Shown one piece after another: positions 1-7,085 of a DNA stretch of 12,063 nt (positions are counted from its first letter, which is position 1; each line of letters begins with the position of its first letter). Source of the DNA: Desulfatitalea sp. UBA4791 (GTDB taxonomy: Bacteria; Desulfobacterota; Desulfobacteria; Desulfobacterales; Desulfosarcinaceae); assembly GCA_002402905.1 (NCBI GenBank), contig DHGT01000060.1, positions 1 through 12,063 on the forward strand, given 5' to 3'. The notes beneath the pieces were generated by a model. That model made no database searches. It was given only the letters and a program-made list of their open reading frames with translations, and was not told the origin of the DNA. A program made the translations under genes and the position numbers.

Positions 1-2
1 GT

Positions 3-80
3 AACAACGAGGCGATCGAGCGCAATAGACTGCGCAAAATGGAAAAGCAGAAGGAAAAAGCCCAAACGCTCAAATGTTGA
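3..80 (+). CDS. C-terminal tail of an unknown gene (5' end outside window)
   Basis: The frame beginning at base 3 is open to a TGA at 78-80 and encodes 25 residues, a Lys/Glu/Arg-rich, probably helical tail ending in Cys. The other two plus frames are less convincing: one has early stops, and the third runs through into the start region of the next gene. The tail ends 29 bp before the PHP-domain gene on the same strand, so the two may be co-transcribed. Too little is visible to assign a family. Confidence 0.4.
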   Translation, partial: NNEAIERNRLRKMEKQKEKAQTLKC

Positions 81-109
81 TGACGTGAAATCAAGGCCGC
101 AATAGCGAC

Positions 110-784
110 ATGCTCAAGATCGATCTACACGTTCACACGCTGCTGGGGGGCGACTCGGCGATTCGGCCGGAGGATGTGGTGGGGAGGGCCAGGCTGGTGG
201 GGTTGGATGCGGTGTGTATCACCGAACATCATGCCTATGACCTGAGCGCTCCGTTCGTTCAAATTGCAGCGCAGGAGAATTTTCCCATCTTCAGAGGCCT
301 GGAGTATCGCGCCGAGGAGGGCCACCTGTTAATTTACGGCGTACCGGCGGGCCGGGGCGATCTGCTGCCCGGTCTGCCCATGCAAACGGTCGTGGATTGG
401 GTGAATCGCAGAGGCGGTGCCGCGGTGCCGGCCCACCCCTACCAGGACGGCATGGTCAGCCGGGCCCTGGGCGACAGGATTCTCGGATTAAAGGGAATAG
501 CCGCCATCGAAACCCTGAACGGCAGCGTTCGGTCCGATAAAAACGAGCGCGCCCAGTGGGCAGCCCGGCAGATGGGTTTGCCGGGTATCGGTGGATCGGA
601 TGCCCATGGGATACAGGCCCTCGGCAACGCCTACACCTGTTTCGAGGATCTCTTTCATACCGACTCGCAACTCGCCCGGGCCCTGCGAGACGGCCGCTAT
701 GCGGTTCAGGGAAGCAGCGCGGACCACCGTTCCCAACCTCTGGGCATTTCCGAAGAAGCCGCTTCCGGTACCCAATTGCCATAA
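110..784 (+). CDS. PHP-domain metal-dependent phosphoesterase
   Basis: The product is a 224-aa protein of the PHP (polymerase and histidinol phosphatase) superfamily, trinuclear-metal phosphoesterases that are usually cytosolic. The metal-binding signature is complete and in order: HVHT (H7, H9), TEHH (E39, H40, H41), GLE (E65) with H72, AHP (H109), and GSDAH (D164, H166). This is the stand-alone short PHP type, related to the RNase AM/YciV and TrpH-like group, rather than a polymerase-associated domain. The ATG at 110 is the only sensible start: an in-frame TGA lies at 86-88, and an AAGG stands about 13 nt upstream. The last ~20 residues after the PHP core have no recognisable motif. The substrate (nucleotide, oligonucleotide or sugar phosphate) cannot be told from sequence. 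A gap of more than 400 bp follows, so it is probably the end of its transcription unit. Confidence 0.88.
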   Translation: MLKIDLHVHTLLGGDSAIRPEDVVGRARLVGLDAVCITEHHAYDLSAPFVQIAAQENFPIFRGLEYRAEEGHLLIYGVPAGRGDLLPGLPMQTVVDWVNRRGGAAVPAHPYQDGMVSRALGDRILGLKGIAAIETLNGSVRSDKNERAQWAARQMGLPGIGGSDAHGIQALGNAYTCFEDLFHTDSQLARALRDGRYAVQGSSADHRSQPLGISEEAASGTQLP

Positions 785-998
785 ACCCCATCAACAGGCG
801 TTCTGTCATGGACCGGTGGCCTGCCGGCTTATCCCACCTGCCTTGCCGGACTTGATATATCCATCGGATGTCATAGGTTGAACTTGTGCGCGAGCCAATA
901 CGGCGCAGGGCGGCTGCCTCTCTTCGAGGAAAAATCCGCCGCTATCTTTCAGTGTGCATCCAGAAACAGGCAAATTGGTCATTTGTGGATGGGCGCTC

Positions 999-1026
999 TT
1001 TACGCTTCCATAACCTGTTATATCAT
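999..1026 (+). promoter_or_regulatory. Candidate sigma70-type promoter for the gene at 1198
   Basis: TTTACG (999-1004) and TATCAT (1021-1026) are separated by 16 bp in a locally AT-rich stretch, which would give a leader of about 165 nt. Both hexamers deviate from consensus and several overlapping -10-like sequences occur at 1018-1032, so the exact boxes are uncertain. Confidence 0.35.
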
Positions 1027-1055
1027 TATACATTCGTTCAGTTTGTTCTGTTGGA

Positions 1056-1076
1056 CATGCGACATCGGGTCGCATG
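1056..1076 (+). promoter_or_regulatory. Perfect inverted repeat (operator or leader hairpin)
   Basis: Arms CATGCGAC (1056-1063) and GTCGCATG (1069-1076) are perfectly complementary around a 5-nt loop, ATCGG. The element lies about 25 nt past the likely transcription start of the candidate promoter and 120 nt before the flavoprotein gene. It has no following T tract, so it is not a simple terminator. It could be a dimeric repressor operator or a stabilising leader hairpin; the sequence alone cannot decide. Confidence 0.45.
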
Positions 1077-1197
1077 GGTATGTTTGCTTTCCTTCCTTGC
1101 CTGCCCGGCCAGTGCCAATTTAACTCTTTTCCTGTGGCCCGGCGATGGCAGTCCAAGGGTCGGTCTAACGGACACCTTTAAAAGAAAGGGGCGCATT

Positions 1198-2652
1198 ATG
1201 GGGATTCGTACTATTGAGGAGTACAGGGAAAGTTTACGGGATGGGAGAAAAGTCTATATCAGCGGCGAACGCGTGGAAGACATCACCAAACACCGCGTCC
1301 TTGGCCTTACCGTGGAAACCATCGGCGCCGCCTACGAGCTCGCCCAGAAAGGTGACCAGGCGACAAAGGATTTGCTGATTGCCAAACACCCGGAAACCGG
1401 CGAACCGATCAATCGTTTTTTCGTCACGCCCAAGACACCGGAAGACCTGGCCAATCGTACCAAGGCCATTCATACCTTGATGCGCAAGACCGGTGGATTG
1501 CCGTTCGGCAAAGACATCGGCACCGATTGCCTGAACGCGGCCATGGCCGTGGCAAAGCAGATGGGCAACAAGCAATACGAGGAGAACGCCAAGAACTTCC
1601 TCGAGCATCTGCGCAAGAACGATCTGCACACCTGCGGCGCGATCACCTGCGTCAAGGGCGATCGTTCCAAAGAGCCCGCGCATCAGAAACATCCGGACTA
1701 CTATCTGCATGTGGTGGACAAAAACAAGGACGGCATCATCGTCAAGGGCGCAAAGATCCACATCACCAGCGCACCGGCGGCCAACGAGATCCTGGTGGTG
1801 CCCACCCGTCAGATGCGTGAGAACGAAGCCGATTACGCGGTCAGTTTTGCCATACCGGCCAACACCAAGGGCATCACCTTCATCTGCCGGAATGGGCGCG
1901 GCCCCTGGTCGGACAAGGAGTTCCATGCCGATCGGCCGGTGCGCGAGCTGACCGAGGCCATGATCGTCTTCGACAACGTATTCGTGCCCTGGGATCGCGT
2001 CTTCATGTGCGGCGAATGGCAGTACTCCATGGCCATCGCTTACACCTTCGCCACCTTCCATCGTTTCACGGCCATCAGCTACAAGGTGCCCAACGTGGAA
2101 GTGATGGCCGGTTGCGCCGTGGCCATGGCCAAGTACAACGGCCTGTTCAAGGTGGGCCATATTCGCGAGAAGCTGGCCGATATCGCCGCCTACGTGGAAA
2201 CCTTGCGCGCCCTGGCCGATGCCGCTGCCATGAAACCGGTCATGTTCGGTGACATCGCGGTGCCCAACCCCCTGATCGCCAACATGGCCAAGCTCCATTT
2301 CGCCAGCAAGTATCACGAGTTCGTCAAGTTGATTCAGGATATCGGCGGCGGCATCCTGGCCACCTCACCCGACAAGCGCGACTGGGACAACCCCGAGATC
2401 CACGATTACCTGGATCACTATCTGGGCGGAACGGCCGACAGCACCACCGAGGAGCGGCTGCGCATGATTCATGAAACCATGCGCCATGTCGCTTCCCACG
2501 AGTCGGCGTTCCACGAGGTCACCACCGTGCATGCCGAAGGCTCCATGGCGGCGCAGAAGATGATGATTCTGCACGAATCGCCGTTGAAACAATATGAAAT
2601 GCGGGCCAAGGTGGCGGCGGGCATTCTTCCGCTGGACACCAAGATCGATTAA
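1198..2652 (+). CDS. AbfD/HpaB-family flavoprotein lacking the Fe-S cluster ligands
   Basis: This 484-aa protein belongs to the 4-hydroxyphenylacetate 3-hydroxylase / 4-hydroxybutyryl-CoA dehydratase family (acyl-CoA dehydrogenase-like fold, FAD). It aligns end to end with the AbfD at 7086: the start (EEYRESLR), INRF, GAK-H-T (T190), EA-IVFDN (E253) and FHR (H288) all match. The three Cys ligands of the AbfD [4Fe-4S] cluster are absent. The CCFQRC segment is replaced by a Gly/Pro-rich stretch at about 99-106 (P102 and D106 at the ligand sites), and Tyr295 stands where the third Cys should be. It should therefore bind flavin but probably no cluster, and may be a hydroxylase, a dehydrogenase-like enzyme or a dehydratase of another type. 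ATG 1198 is preceded by AAGAAAGGGG. A strong terminator follows directly, so this is probably a single-gene unit. The family is secure; the reaction is unknown. Confidence 0.88.
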   Translation: MGIRTIEEYRESLRDGRKVYISGERVEDITKHRVLGLTVETIGAAYELAQKGDQATKDLLIAKHPETGEPINRFFVTPKTPEDLANRTKAIHTLMRKTGGLPFGKDIGTDCLNAAMAVAKQMGNKQYEENAKNFLEHLRKNDLHTCGAITCVKGDRSKEPAHQKHPDYYLHVVDKNKDGIIVKGAKIHITSAPAANEILVVPTRQMRENEADYAVSFAIPANTKGITFICRNGRGPWSDKEFHADRPVRELTEAMIVFDNVFVPWDRVFMCGEWQYSMAIAYTFATFHRFTAISYKVPNVEVMAGCAVAMAKYNGLFKVGHIREKLADIAAYVETLRALADAAAMKPVMFGDIAVPNPLIANMAKLHFASKYHEFVKLIQDIGGGILATSPDKRDWDNPEIHDYLDHYLGGTADSTTEERLRMIHETMRHVASHESAFHEVTTVHAEGSMAAQKMMILHESPLKQYEMRAKVAAGILPLDTKID

Positions 2653-2683
2653 TCGATGGTTTCGAGTATGTTTCTTTGTTCGA

Positions 2684-2710
2684 GGGCCTGCCTGCGCAGG
2701 CCCTTTTTTT
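2684..2710 (+). terminator. Rho-independent terminator
   Basis: GGGCCTGC (2684-2691) pairs perfectly with GCAGGCCC (2696-2703) around a 4-nt loop and is followed by seven T (2704-2710). It sits 32 bp after the flavoprotein stop. The other side has no T run for minus-strand transcription, so it serves the plus-strand gene. Confidence 0.92.
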
Positions 2711-2718
2711 GTGACCGA

Positions 2719-4893
2719 TCACTCGACCATGTCGGTGCTTTCAAAATCGCTGCGCACTTTTTCCATGAGCGGGGTATGTTGCTCGGGTGACAGGCCCATG
2801 ATTTTCAGCAAATGTTCGGTCTGAGCCAGGCTCCTTTCGGTTTCGGGCTGGGGATGGCGGCCGATGGTGTGGCTGAGATGGTTGGCATAAGCCACGATGG
2901 CCGACAAGACGGTGTGGCTGCCGGCCCGATCGGGAGCATGGTGGAATTCGGTGCAGACCTGGACCGCCTCGGGCATGCGCCACTTCTCCATGAGCAGACG
3001 CCCCAGCTCGGTATGGGTCGACCCGAGCATTTCCGCTTCGGCTACCAGGTCGGTGATGTTTTCCGTGATCTGTACCCTCTGGATTTCCATGAACTTCTTG
3101 TCATCCACCATCAGAATGGCCAACTTGCCGATGTCGTGCATGATCCCGCCGATAAAGGCCTGTTCGGGGTCCTCATAACGGCAGGCCGCCGCGATCCGGC
3201 GCGCCGCGAAGCCGCACTCGACCGAATGCTGCCATAAAATCGGGCCCCAGGCCTTCAAGCCCTTGCGCTCCTTGAAAAAGTAGCCGCGGGTCGAGGCCGC
3301 CAGGATCAAGCTCTTCGTGGTTTTGGCCCCAAGCCGCGTGAGGGCCTGGCGAAGCGTGTTGGCCTTTTGATAGCCGCCATAGAGCGCGGAATTGCTCACC
3401 TTGATGATCTTGGCCACCAGGGCCTGGTCGTGGGCCAGGGTTTTTTCCACCGTTTCCATGTCCGTTTCCGGATCGGAAAGCAATTGCAGCGTCTTGGACG
3501 CCATGGCGGGCAGAGGCGGCAGCTCTTCGATTTTGGCCACGAGCTGCGCGGCCACATCCCGGGATGATGTCCCGGCCTGCGACGGTGGGCCGGATTCGGC
3601 GCCGATCGAGGCCGGAGATGTGACCTTTCCCGCACTTTTGTCCGAGGGCGTGATCAACCACGATAACAGCTCGAGATAGTGGTGCGGGGAGAGCCCCGGG
3701 TATTGGGTCGCGGAAAAGGCATAGAAGAACATCGACAACTGGGGCTTGTTGACGATGGGCAGCAGGGCGCATTCGCCGGCAGCCGGGGTTTCGGTCACCC
3801 GGTCGATGAGCGGGGACTGGAAAATTTTTCCGAAAAAGCCGATGCCCGTGCGCTGCACCGCCTGAAACATGGGGTCTTGTTCGATGGTCCCCAGATCGCC
3901 TTTGATCGTTTTTTGGCCGATGTTCCGGCCCTTGTCGATGGTGATCATCTTGCAGTGAATCACCCGCTGCTCCTTGGCCGTCAGGATCAGGATGCCGTCA
4001 TAGAAGTTTTTGCAGAAGCCGATGACTGCCTCGACCTTTTTGAGCACCTCATCGGTGCGGATCAGCATCTTGAATGCCTGCTTATAGGCGCCGAACAGCG
4101 GGTCCACAGAGGTGGCCGAGGCGGAGAGCGCAGGGATGTTTTCCTTTTCGGACAGCGGCCCCAGGACGAATAGGCCATCGGTCAGAAGTTTTTCGACCGA
4201 CTGCATGGCCCGATGGGTGTAGACAGGGGCCTGTTGCATGAGGCGGCGTACGCTCGATACCTTGAGGGCAAGCTGCACCAGTGCCCGTTCCTCGGTCGAC
4301 AGGGCGGCGATGCGCGCCTCAGGAGCCGCCTTGGGTTGAATCCTGCGGTCCAGGGTGACGATGGACTTTTCAAAGCTGCGCAATTCGTCGGCATGGGAAA
4401 GTATTCGGATGGCCGCGGCGCCCGTGTCCAACTTGATGCCCGACCCATCGGGGTCGACGGGCGTATCGGTAAAGTGGAATTGACCCTCCTGGAGCATGAA
4501 CAATTCGAGCAGCACCTCGCTGATTCCCAGCTCCAGGATCTTTTTGATCTGCGCCAGAGGGAAAAGGTCCAGTTCCGCCAGCACCTGGCGGACCGGCATG
4601 CCCGTTTCGGCCCGGACATGTCGGATTTGGCGCTCCTGGTCGTCGGTCATCATCCGTTGGCTTCTCAGCGCCCCAAGTATTTTTTCATCGCCGGTCGCCG
4701 ACTGGGCATCGATCAGATGGCCGTCATTGAACGCCAGGGTCAACATTTGTGGGCCGCAGGCAACGGACAAGACACCGCTCAGACTCAATTGGGAAAGGAA
4801 CATGAGCGCGTCGGCCGGATGATATTTACTGACATCACCTTGAAAAATCATAATTTTTCCACATTTATAGTTGCCGTTTGCCGGGGTCGTCAT
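2719..4893 (-). CDS. PATAN (DUF4388) - HDOD domain signalling protein
   Basis: This is an approximately 724-aa cytosolic protein. Its N-terminus matches the PATAN/DUF4388 module (from about residue 15, M-F-GDV..., to about 160), found in many delta-proteobacterial regulators. The centre (about 265-395) resembles no domain I can name, though it might be a degenerate sensor fold. A Ser/Pro/Gly-rich linker (about 415-445) leads to an HDOD domain (about 450-660) with the typical LPPLP start, VSNSALYG, and a retained HDIGKL (H586, D587). HDOD proteins are generally signalling scaffolds, and many are not active phosphohydrolases. Start choice: ATG 4893 has AGGAAGGGGGG upstream; a TTG at 4899 is also in frame; and ATG 4851 begins exactly at the PATAN domain with a weaker GGA site. 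The gene is convergent with the flavoprotein and divergent from the dehydrogenase, so it may share regulation with the latter only through the common intergenic region. Confidence 0.9.
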   Translation of the reverse strand: MTTPANGNYKCGKIMIFQGDVSKYHPADALMFLSQLSLSGVLSVACGPQMLTLAFNDGHLIDAQSATGDEKILGALRSQRMMTDDQERQIRHVRAETGMPVRQVLAELDLFPLAQIKKILELGISEVLLELFMLQEGQFHFTDTPVDPDGSGIKLDTGAAAIRILSHADELRSFEKSIVTLDRRIQPKAAPEARIAALSTEERALVQLALKVSSVRRLMQQAPVYTHRAMQSVEKLLTDGLFVLGPLSEKENIPALSASATSVDPLFGAYKQAFKMLIRTDEVLKKVEAVIGFCKNFYDGILILTAKEQRVIHCKMITIDKGRNIGQKTIKGDLGTIEQDPMFQAVQRTGIGFFGKIFQSPLIDRVTETPAAGECALLPIVNKPQLSMFFYAFSATQYPGLSPHHYLELLSWLITPSDKSAGKVTSPASIGAESGPPSQAGTSSRDVAAQLVAKIEELPPLPAMASKTLQLLSDPETDMETVEKTLAHDQALVAKIIKVSNSALYGGYQKANTLRQALTRLGAKTTKSLILAASTRGYFFKERKGLKAWGPILWQHSVECGFAARRIAAACRYEDPEQAFIGGIMHDIGKLAILMVDDKKFMEIQRVQITENITDLVAEAEMLGSTHTELGRLLMEKWRMPEAVQVCTEFHHAPDRAGSHTVLSAIVAYANHLSHTIGRHPQPETERSLAQTEHLLKIMGLSPEQHTPLMEKVRSDFESTDMVE

Positions 4894-5086
4894 AGACAAC
4901 CCAACCCCCCTTCCTATTATTGACCCAACCTGTCGGAAAGTTTAGGTCGTGCTCAACAACAAATGGCCAATTGGCCCGATTTTGGTTTTTAAATAGCTGT
5001 ATCTCGCCTTGACCTGGCCGCAAGGGTGGTGCTATAAAATCGAACGTTCGCTCGGATAGAGACTCACCGGCGTTTACGCGTATCAT
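4865..5086 (-). CDS. Doubtful small ORF (73 aa) upstream of the HDOD gene
   Basis: ATG 5086 is preceded by AAGGGAG at good spacing and opens a 73-residue frame ending at 4865. This overlaps the HDOD gene by 29 bp if that gene starts at 4893, or ends 13 bp before it if it starts at 4851. No family is recognised, and the Trp/Pro/Asn-rich product has no signal peptide or membrane segment. Codon use is unlike the neighbours, with ATA, CTA and AGG codons and a low-GC third position, and the frame runs across a strong promoter for the opposite strand. It may be a foreign or decayed gene, or chance. Confidence 0.25.
   Translation of the reverse strand: MIRVNAGESLSERTFDFIAPPLRPGQGEIQLFKNQNRANWPFVVEHDLNFPTGWVNNRKGGWVVYDDPGKRQL
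5009..5038 (+). promoter_or_regulatory. Sigma70-type promoter for 3-hydroxyacyl-CoA dehydrogenase
   Basis: TTGACC (5009-5014) and TATAAA (5033-5038, continuing AAT) are spaced 18 bp apart, with an AT-rich stretch just upstream (TTTTTAAATA) that could act as an UP element. Transcription would start near 5045, giving a leader of about 145 nt before ATG 5190. Confidence 0.6.
5041..5050 (+). promoter_or_regulatory. Palindrome CGAACGTTCG at the predicted transcription start
   Basis: A perfect 10-bp palindrome begins three bases after the -10 box and spans the predicted start site. This is a position typical of repressor operators such as those of TetR- or MarR-type regulators of fatty-acid genes. 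No regulator of that kind is encoded in the window. Confidence 0.4.
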
Positions 5087-5135
5087 CGTTCTCCCTTGAT
5101 TCATCTGGTTCGCTGGGTTCGGCTGACAAAAATTT

Positions 5136-5145
5136 GGGGGGGGGG
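5136..5145 (+). repeat. G10 homopolymer in the dehydrogenase leader
   Basis: Ten consecutive G lie between the promoter and the ribosome site, 44 bp before the start codon. Tracts of this length are prone to slipped-strand length change and to sequencing or assembly error. No coding frame is affected on either strand. Confidence 0.85.
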
Positions 5146-5189
5146 TAAATCGTTTCCCTTCACTTTATTCACCACATAAGGAGGATGTC

Positions 5190-6062
5190 ATGAAGATCGA
5201 GGATGTCAAAAAAATCGTTGTTGTCGGTGCCGGAAACATGGGGCACCAGATCGCCACCTTGAGCGCCATCCAGGGCTTCAAAGTGGTCTGCACGGATATC
5301 AAGGAAGATATTCTTAAAAAGGCCGAAGCTTTCGTGGATAAGTACCTGCCCGGTCGCGTGGCCAAAGGCAAACTGACCGAGGAGCAGGCCAAACAGGCCC
5401 GGGCGAACATATCGTTCACCTCCAGTTTGCAGGAGGCCTGCAAGGATGCCGATTACGTCATCGAAGCGGTTCTCGAGATTTTGGATCTGAAACGCAAGAT
5501 TTTCGCGGACCTCGACAAATTCACCCCCCCGCATGCCATTCTGGCCACCAACAGCTCGTTCATCGTCAGCTCCAAAATTGCCGATGCCACCAAACGCCCC
5601 GACAAGGTGTGCAACCTGCACTTTTTCAACCCGGCGCTGGTCATGAAACTGGTCGAAGTGGTACAGGGGCCCCATACCTCCGATGAAACCAGAGAAATCT
5701 CCATGGAACTGTGCAAGAAGCTGGAAAAGGTGCCGGTCCATTTGAAAAAAGAGGTCGACGGCTTTCTGCTCAACCGCATTTTCAAGGCCATTTCGCGCGA
5801 AGCCATGTGGATTCTGGAAATGGGCGTGGCCTCGGTGGAAGACATCGACAAGGCGTGTGTCTACGGCGCCGGACATCCCATGGGACCGTTCCGTCTCAAC
5901 GACCTCACCGGTATTGACCTGAGCTACATCATGGGCATGGAAGCTTTCCGGGCCACCGGTGACCGCTCCCAGTTGCCCACCCCCAGCCTGGTGGAGAAAT
6001 ATGTCCAGGGCCACTACGGCGAAAAGACCGGCAAGGGCTGGTACGATTACACCAAGAAGTAG
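5190..6062 (+). CDS. hbd: 3-hydroxyacyl-CoA (3-hydroxybutyryl-CoA) dehydrogenase
   Basis: This 290-aa NAD(P)-dependent enzyme interconverts (S)-3-hydroxybutyryl-CoA and acetoacetyl-CoA in the cytosol. The Rossmann motif is GAGNMG (13-18) with D36 ending the second strand, typical for NAD. The catalytic set is visible: S123 in TNSS, H144 in LHFFNP and E156 in LVEV, with His-Glu spacing of 12 as in the human enzyme, plus N195 in GFLLNR. The C-terminal dimerisation domain ends in the usual GKGWYDY. It has the length of the short monofunctional Hbd type, not the FadB fusion. The ribosome site AAGGAGG (5178-5184) is ideal. It has its own promoter and terminator, so it appears monocistronic. It would oxidise the 3-hydroxybutyryl-CoA formed from the crotonyl-CoA made by the AbfD encoded downstream. 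Confidence 0.95.
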   Translation: MKIEDVKKIVVVGAGNMGHQIATLSAIQGFKVVCTDIKEDILKKAEAFVDKYLPGRVAKGKLTEEQAKQARANISFTSSLQEACKDADYVIEAVLEILDLKRKIFADLDKFTPPHAILATNSSFIVSSKIADATKRPDKVCNLHFFNPALVMKLVEVVQGPHTSDETREISMELCKKLEKVPVHLKKEVDGFLLNRIFKAISREAMWILEMGVASVEDIDKACVYGAGHPMGPFRLNDLTGIDLSYIMGMEAFRATGDRSQLPTPSLVEKYVQGHYGEKTGKGWYDYTKK

Positions 6063-6096
6063 CAGGCCGCTCGGACCTGTCGCTTAGACGCTGATG

Positions 6097-6142
6097 CCGC
6101 CCGATCTCCGGAAATATCCCCGGATCGGGCGGTTTGCGTTTT
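6097..6142 (+). terminator. Probable Rho-independent terminator after hbd
   Basis: CCGCCCGATC (6097-6106) pairs perfectly with GATCGGGCGG (6123-6132) around a 16-nt loop that may itself pair partly. It is followed by an interrupted T tract (TTTGCGTTTT). It lies 35 bp past the hbd stop and separates that gene from the crotonase. Confidence 0.75.
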
Positions 6143-6180
6143 GCGTGTTGATCGGGTCGTCGGGTTTACGGGGTGGGGGT

Positions 6181-6198
6181 GTGTCGAGGACACTTTTT
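6181..6198 (+). terminator. Short hairpin plus T5 just before the crotonase ribosome site
   Basis: GTGTC (6181-6185) and GACAC (6189-6193) pair around GAG and are followed by TTTTT. The stem has only five pairs, so it would be a weak terminator or attenuator. It ends a few bases before the AAAAAAGGAGGGG ribosome site. Confidence 0.3.
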
Positions 6199-6212
6199 AA
6201 AAAAGGAGGGGA

Positions 6213-6983
6213 ATGATGGAGATGAAGCATCTTTTGCTTTCGGTGGCGTCCCGGGTGGCGACCGTAACGATTCACCGGCCGGACAAGGGAAACAGTCTTT
6301 CGCCCGAGGTGCTGGTGGAGGTCGAAACGCTCTTTACCGAGTTGAGCGCCAGGGAGGATGTGCATGTGATCGTCTTTACCGGCGGGGAGCGTTACTTTTC
6401 GGCGGGCTTCGACCTCAACGAGATCCGCAAGCTCGAAAAGGTTTCCAATGAGAGCTACACGGCCCTTTTTCATCGGGCCTACCGCGCCATCCTGTTCTGC
6501 AGCCAACCGGTGATCTGTGCCGTGGGCGGTGCCGCCATCGCCGGCGGATTCGATCTGACCATGATGTGCGACATCCGCTATGCTTCCGAGCGCGCCAAGT
6601 TCGGCCAGCGCGAGATCGTGCTCTCCCTGACGCCGATCATGGATCCACTATGGCGCATCATCGGTCTGGGCAGGGCCAAAGAGGTCGCCATGACCGGACG
6701 GATTTACGATGCCCACGAGGCCGAGCGCATGGGCTATGTGAGCAAGGTGTTTCCCGAAGGCGATCTCCTCTCCTCGGTGGATCGCATCGCCGTTGAAATG
6801 GCCGCCTACGATCGCGGCTGCCTCAAGGAGACCAAACAGCTGGGCAACATGATCCTCGATCAGGACCTGGACGGTGCCCTGCGCCTGCAGGAGTGGCTCT
6901 TCAGAAGCTACATCGGTTCCGAAGACAATCACCGGCGCATCGACGCCTTGCAGGCCCAACTGGCCGCACGGCGCAAGAAATAG
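6213..6983 (+). CDS. Crotonase-family enoyl-CoA hydratase/isomerase
   Basis: This 256-aa enzyme has the enoyl-CoA hydratase fold. The oxyanion-hole regions FSAGFDL (A64, G65) and AIAGG (G111) are present. Of the two catalytic acids of rat enoyl-CoA hydratase, Glu164 is kept (E134 in GQREI) but Glu144 is replaced by Asp114 (AGGFD). The usual Gly-rich GAGGTQRL segment is replaced by a Pro/Met/Trp sequence at about 141-150. It may hydrate crotonyl-CoA, act as an enoyl-CoA isomerase, or use another acyl-CoA. Two consecutive in-frame ATG codons (6213, 6216) follow an excellent AAAGGAGGGG. The gene ends about 100 bp before abfD, but a strong promoter in that gap means abfD need not depend on read-through. 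Family certain, reaction only probable. Confidence 0.88.
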   Translation: MMEMKHLLLSVASRVATVTIHRPDKGNSLSPEVLVEVETLFTELSAREDVHVIVFTGGERYFSAGFDLNEIRKLEKVSNESYTALFHRAYRAILFCSQPVICAVGGAAIAGGFDLTMMCDIRYASERAKFGQREIVLSLTPIMDPLWRIIGLGRAKEVAMTGRIYDAHEAERMGYVSKVFPEGDLLSSVDRIAVEMAAYDRGCLKETKQLGNMILDQDLDGALRLQEWLFRSYIGSEDNHRRIDALQAQLAARRKK

Positions 6984-6991
6984 GCGCCGCC

Positions 6992-7021
6992 TTGACATGC
7001 CGATTCGTTTGTTCCTATAGT
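6992..7021 (+). promoter_or_regulatory. Strong sigma70-type promoter for abfD
   Basis: TTGACA (6992-6997) and TATAGT (7016-7021) are separated by 18 bp. The -35 box is a perfect consensus and the -10 box differs at one base. The element starts just 8 bp after the crotonase stop. It predicts a start near 7028 and a leader of about 58 nt. Confidence 0.72.
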
Positions 7022-7085
7022 GGGTCCTTCCCACGCCACGTAATAACAACTTATTGAAATCCATATGGAAAGGTAATCGATCGCC

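Larger units (their letters stand above)
785..1197 (+). other. 413-bp intergenic region with candidate regulatory structures
   Basis: No convincing gene lies here. The frame of the following flavoprotein stays open back to 886, but that extension has no family resemblance and no ribosome site, whereas ATG 1198 has a good one (AAGAAAGGGG about 7 nt upstream). The region holds a two-tier stem-loop (GGCGG 909-913 with CCGCC 936-940; CCTC 917-920 with GAGG 926-929), a candidate promoter (999-1026) and a perfect 8-bp-arm hairpin (1056-1076), listed separately. I saw no tRNA or mobile element. Confidence 0.5.

Noticed and set aside
886..1197. N-terminal extension of the flavoprotein, with a hydrophobic stretch resembling a signal peptide
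   Set aside because: Family alignment starts at ATG 1198, which has a good ribosome site; the extension has no ribosome site and covers promoter-like and hairpin sequences.
1234..2316. A 360-codon minus-strand frame opposite the cluster-less flavoprotein
   Set aside because: Same antisense effect; His/Gly/Val-rich product with no family, and the plus frame is clearly conserved.
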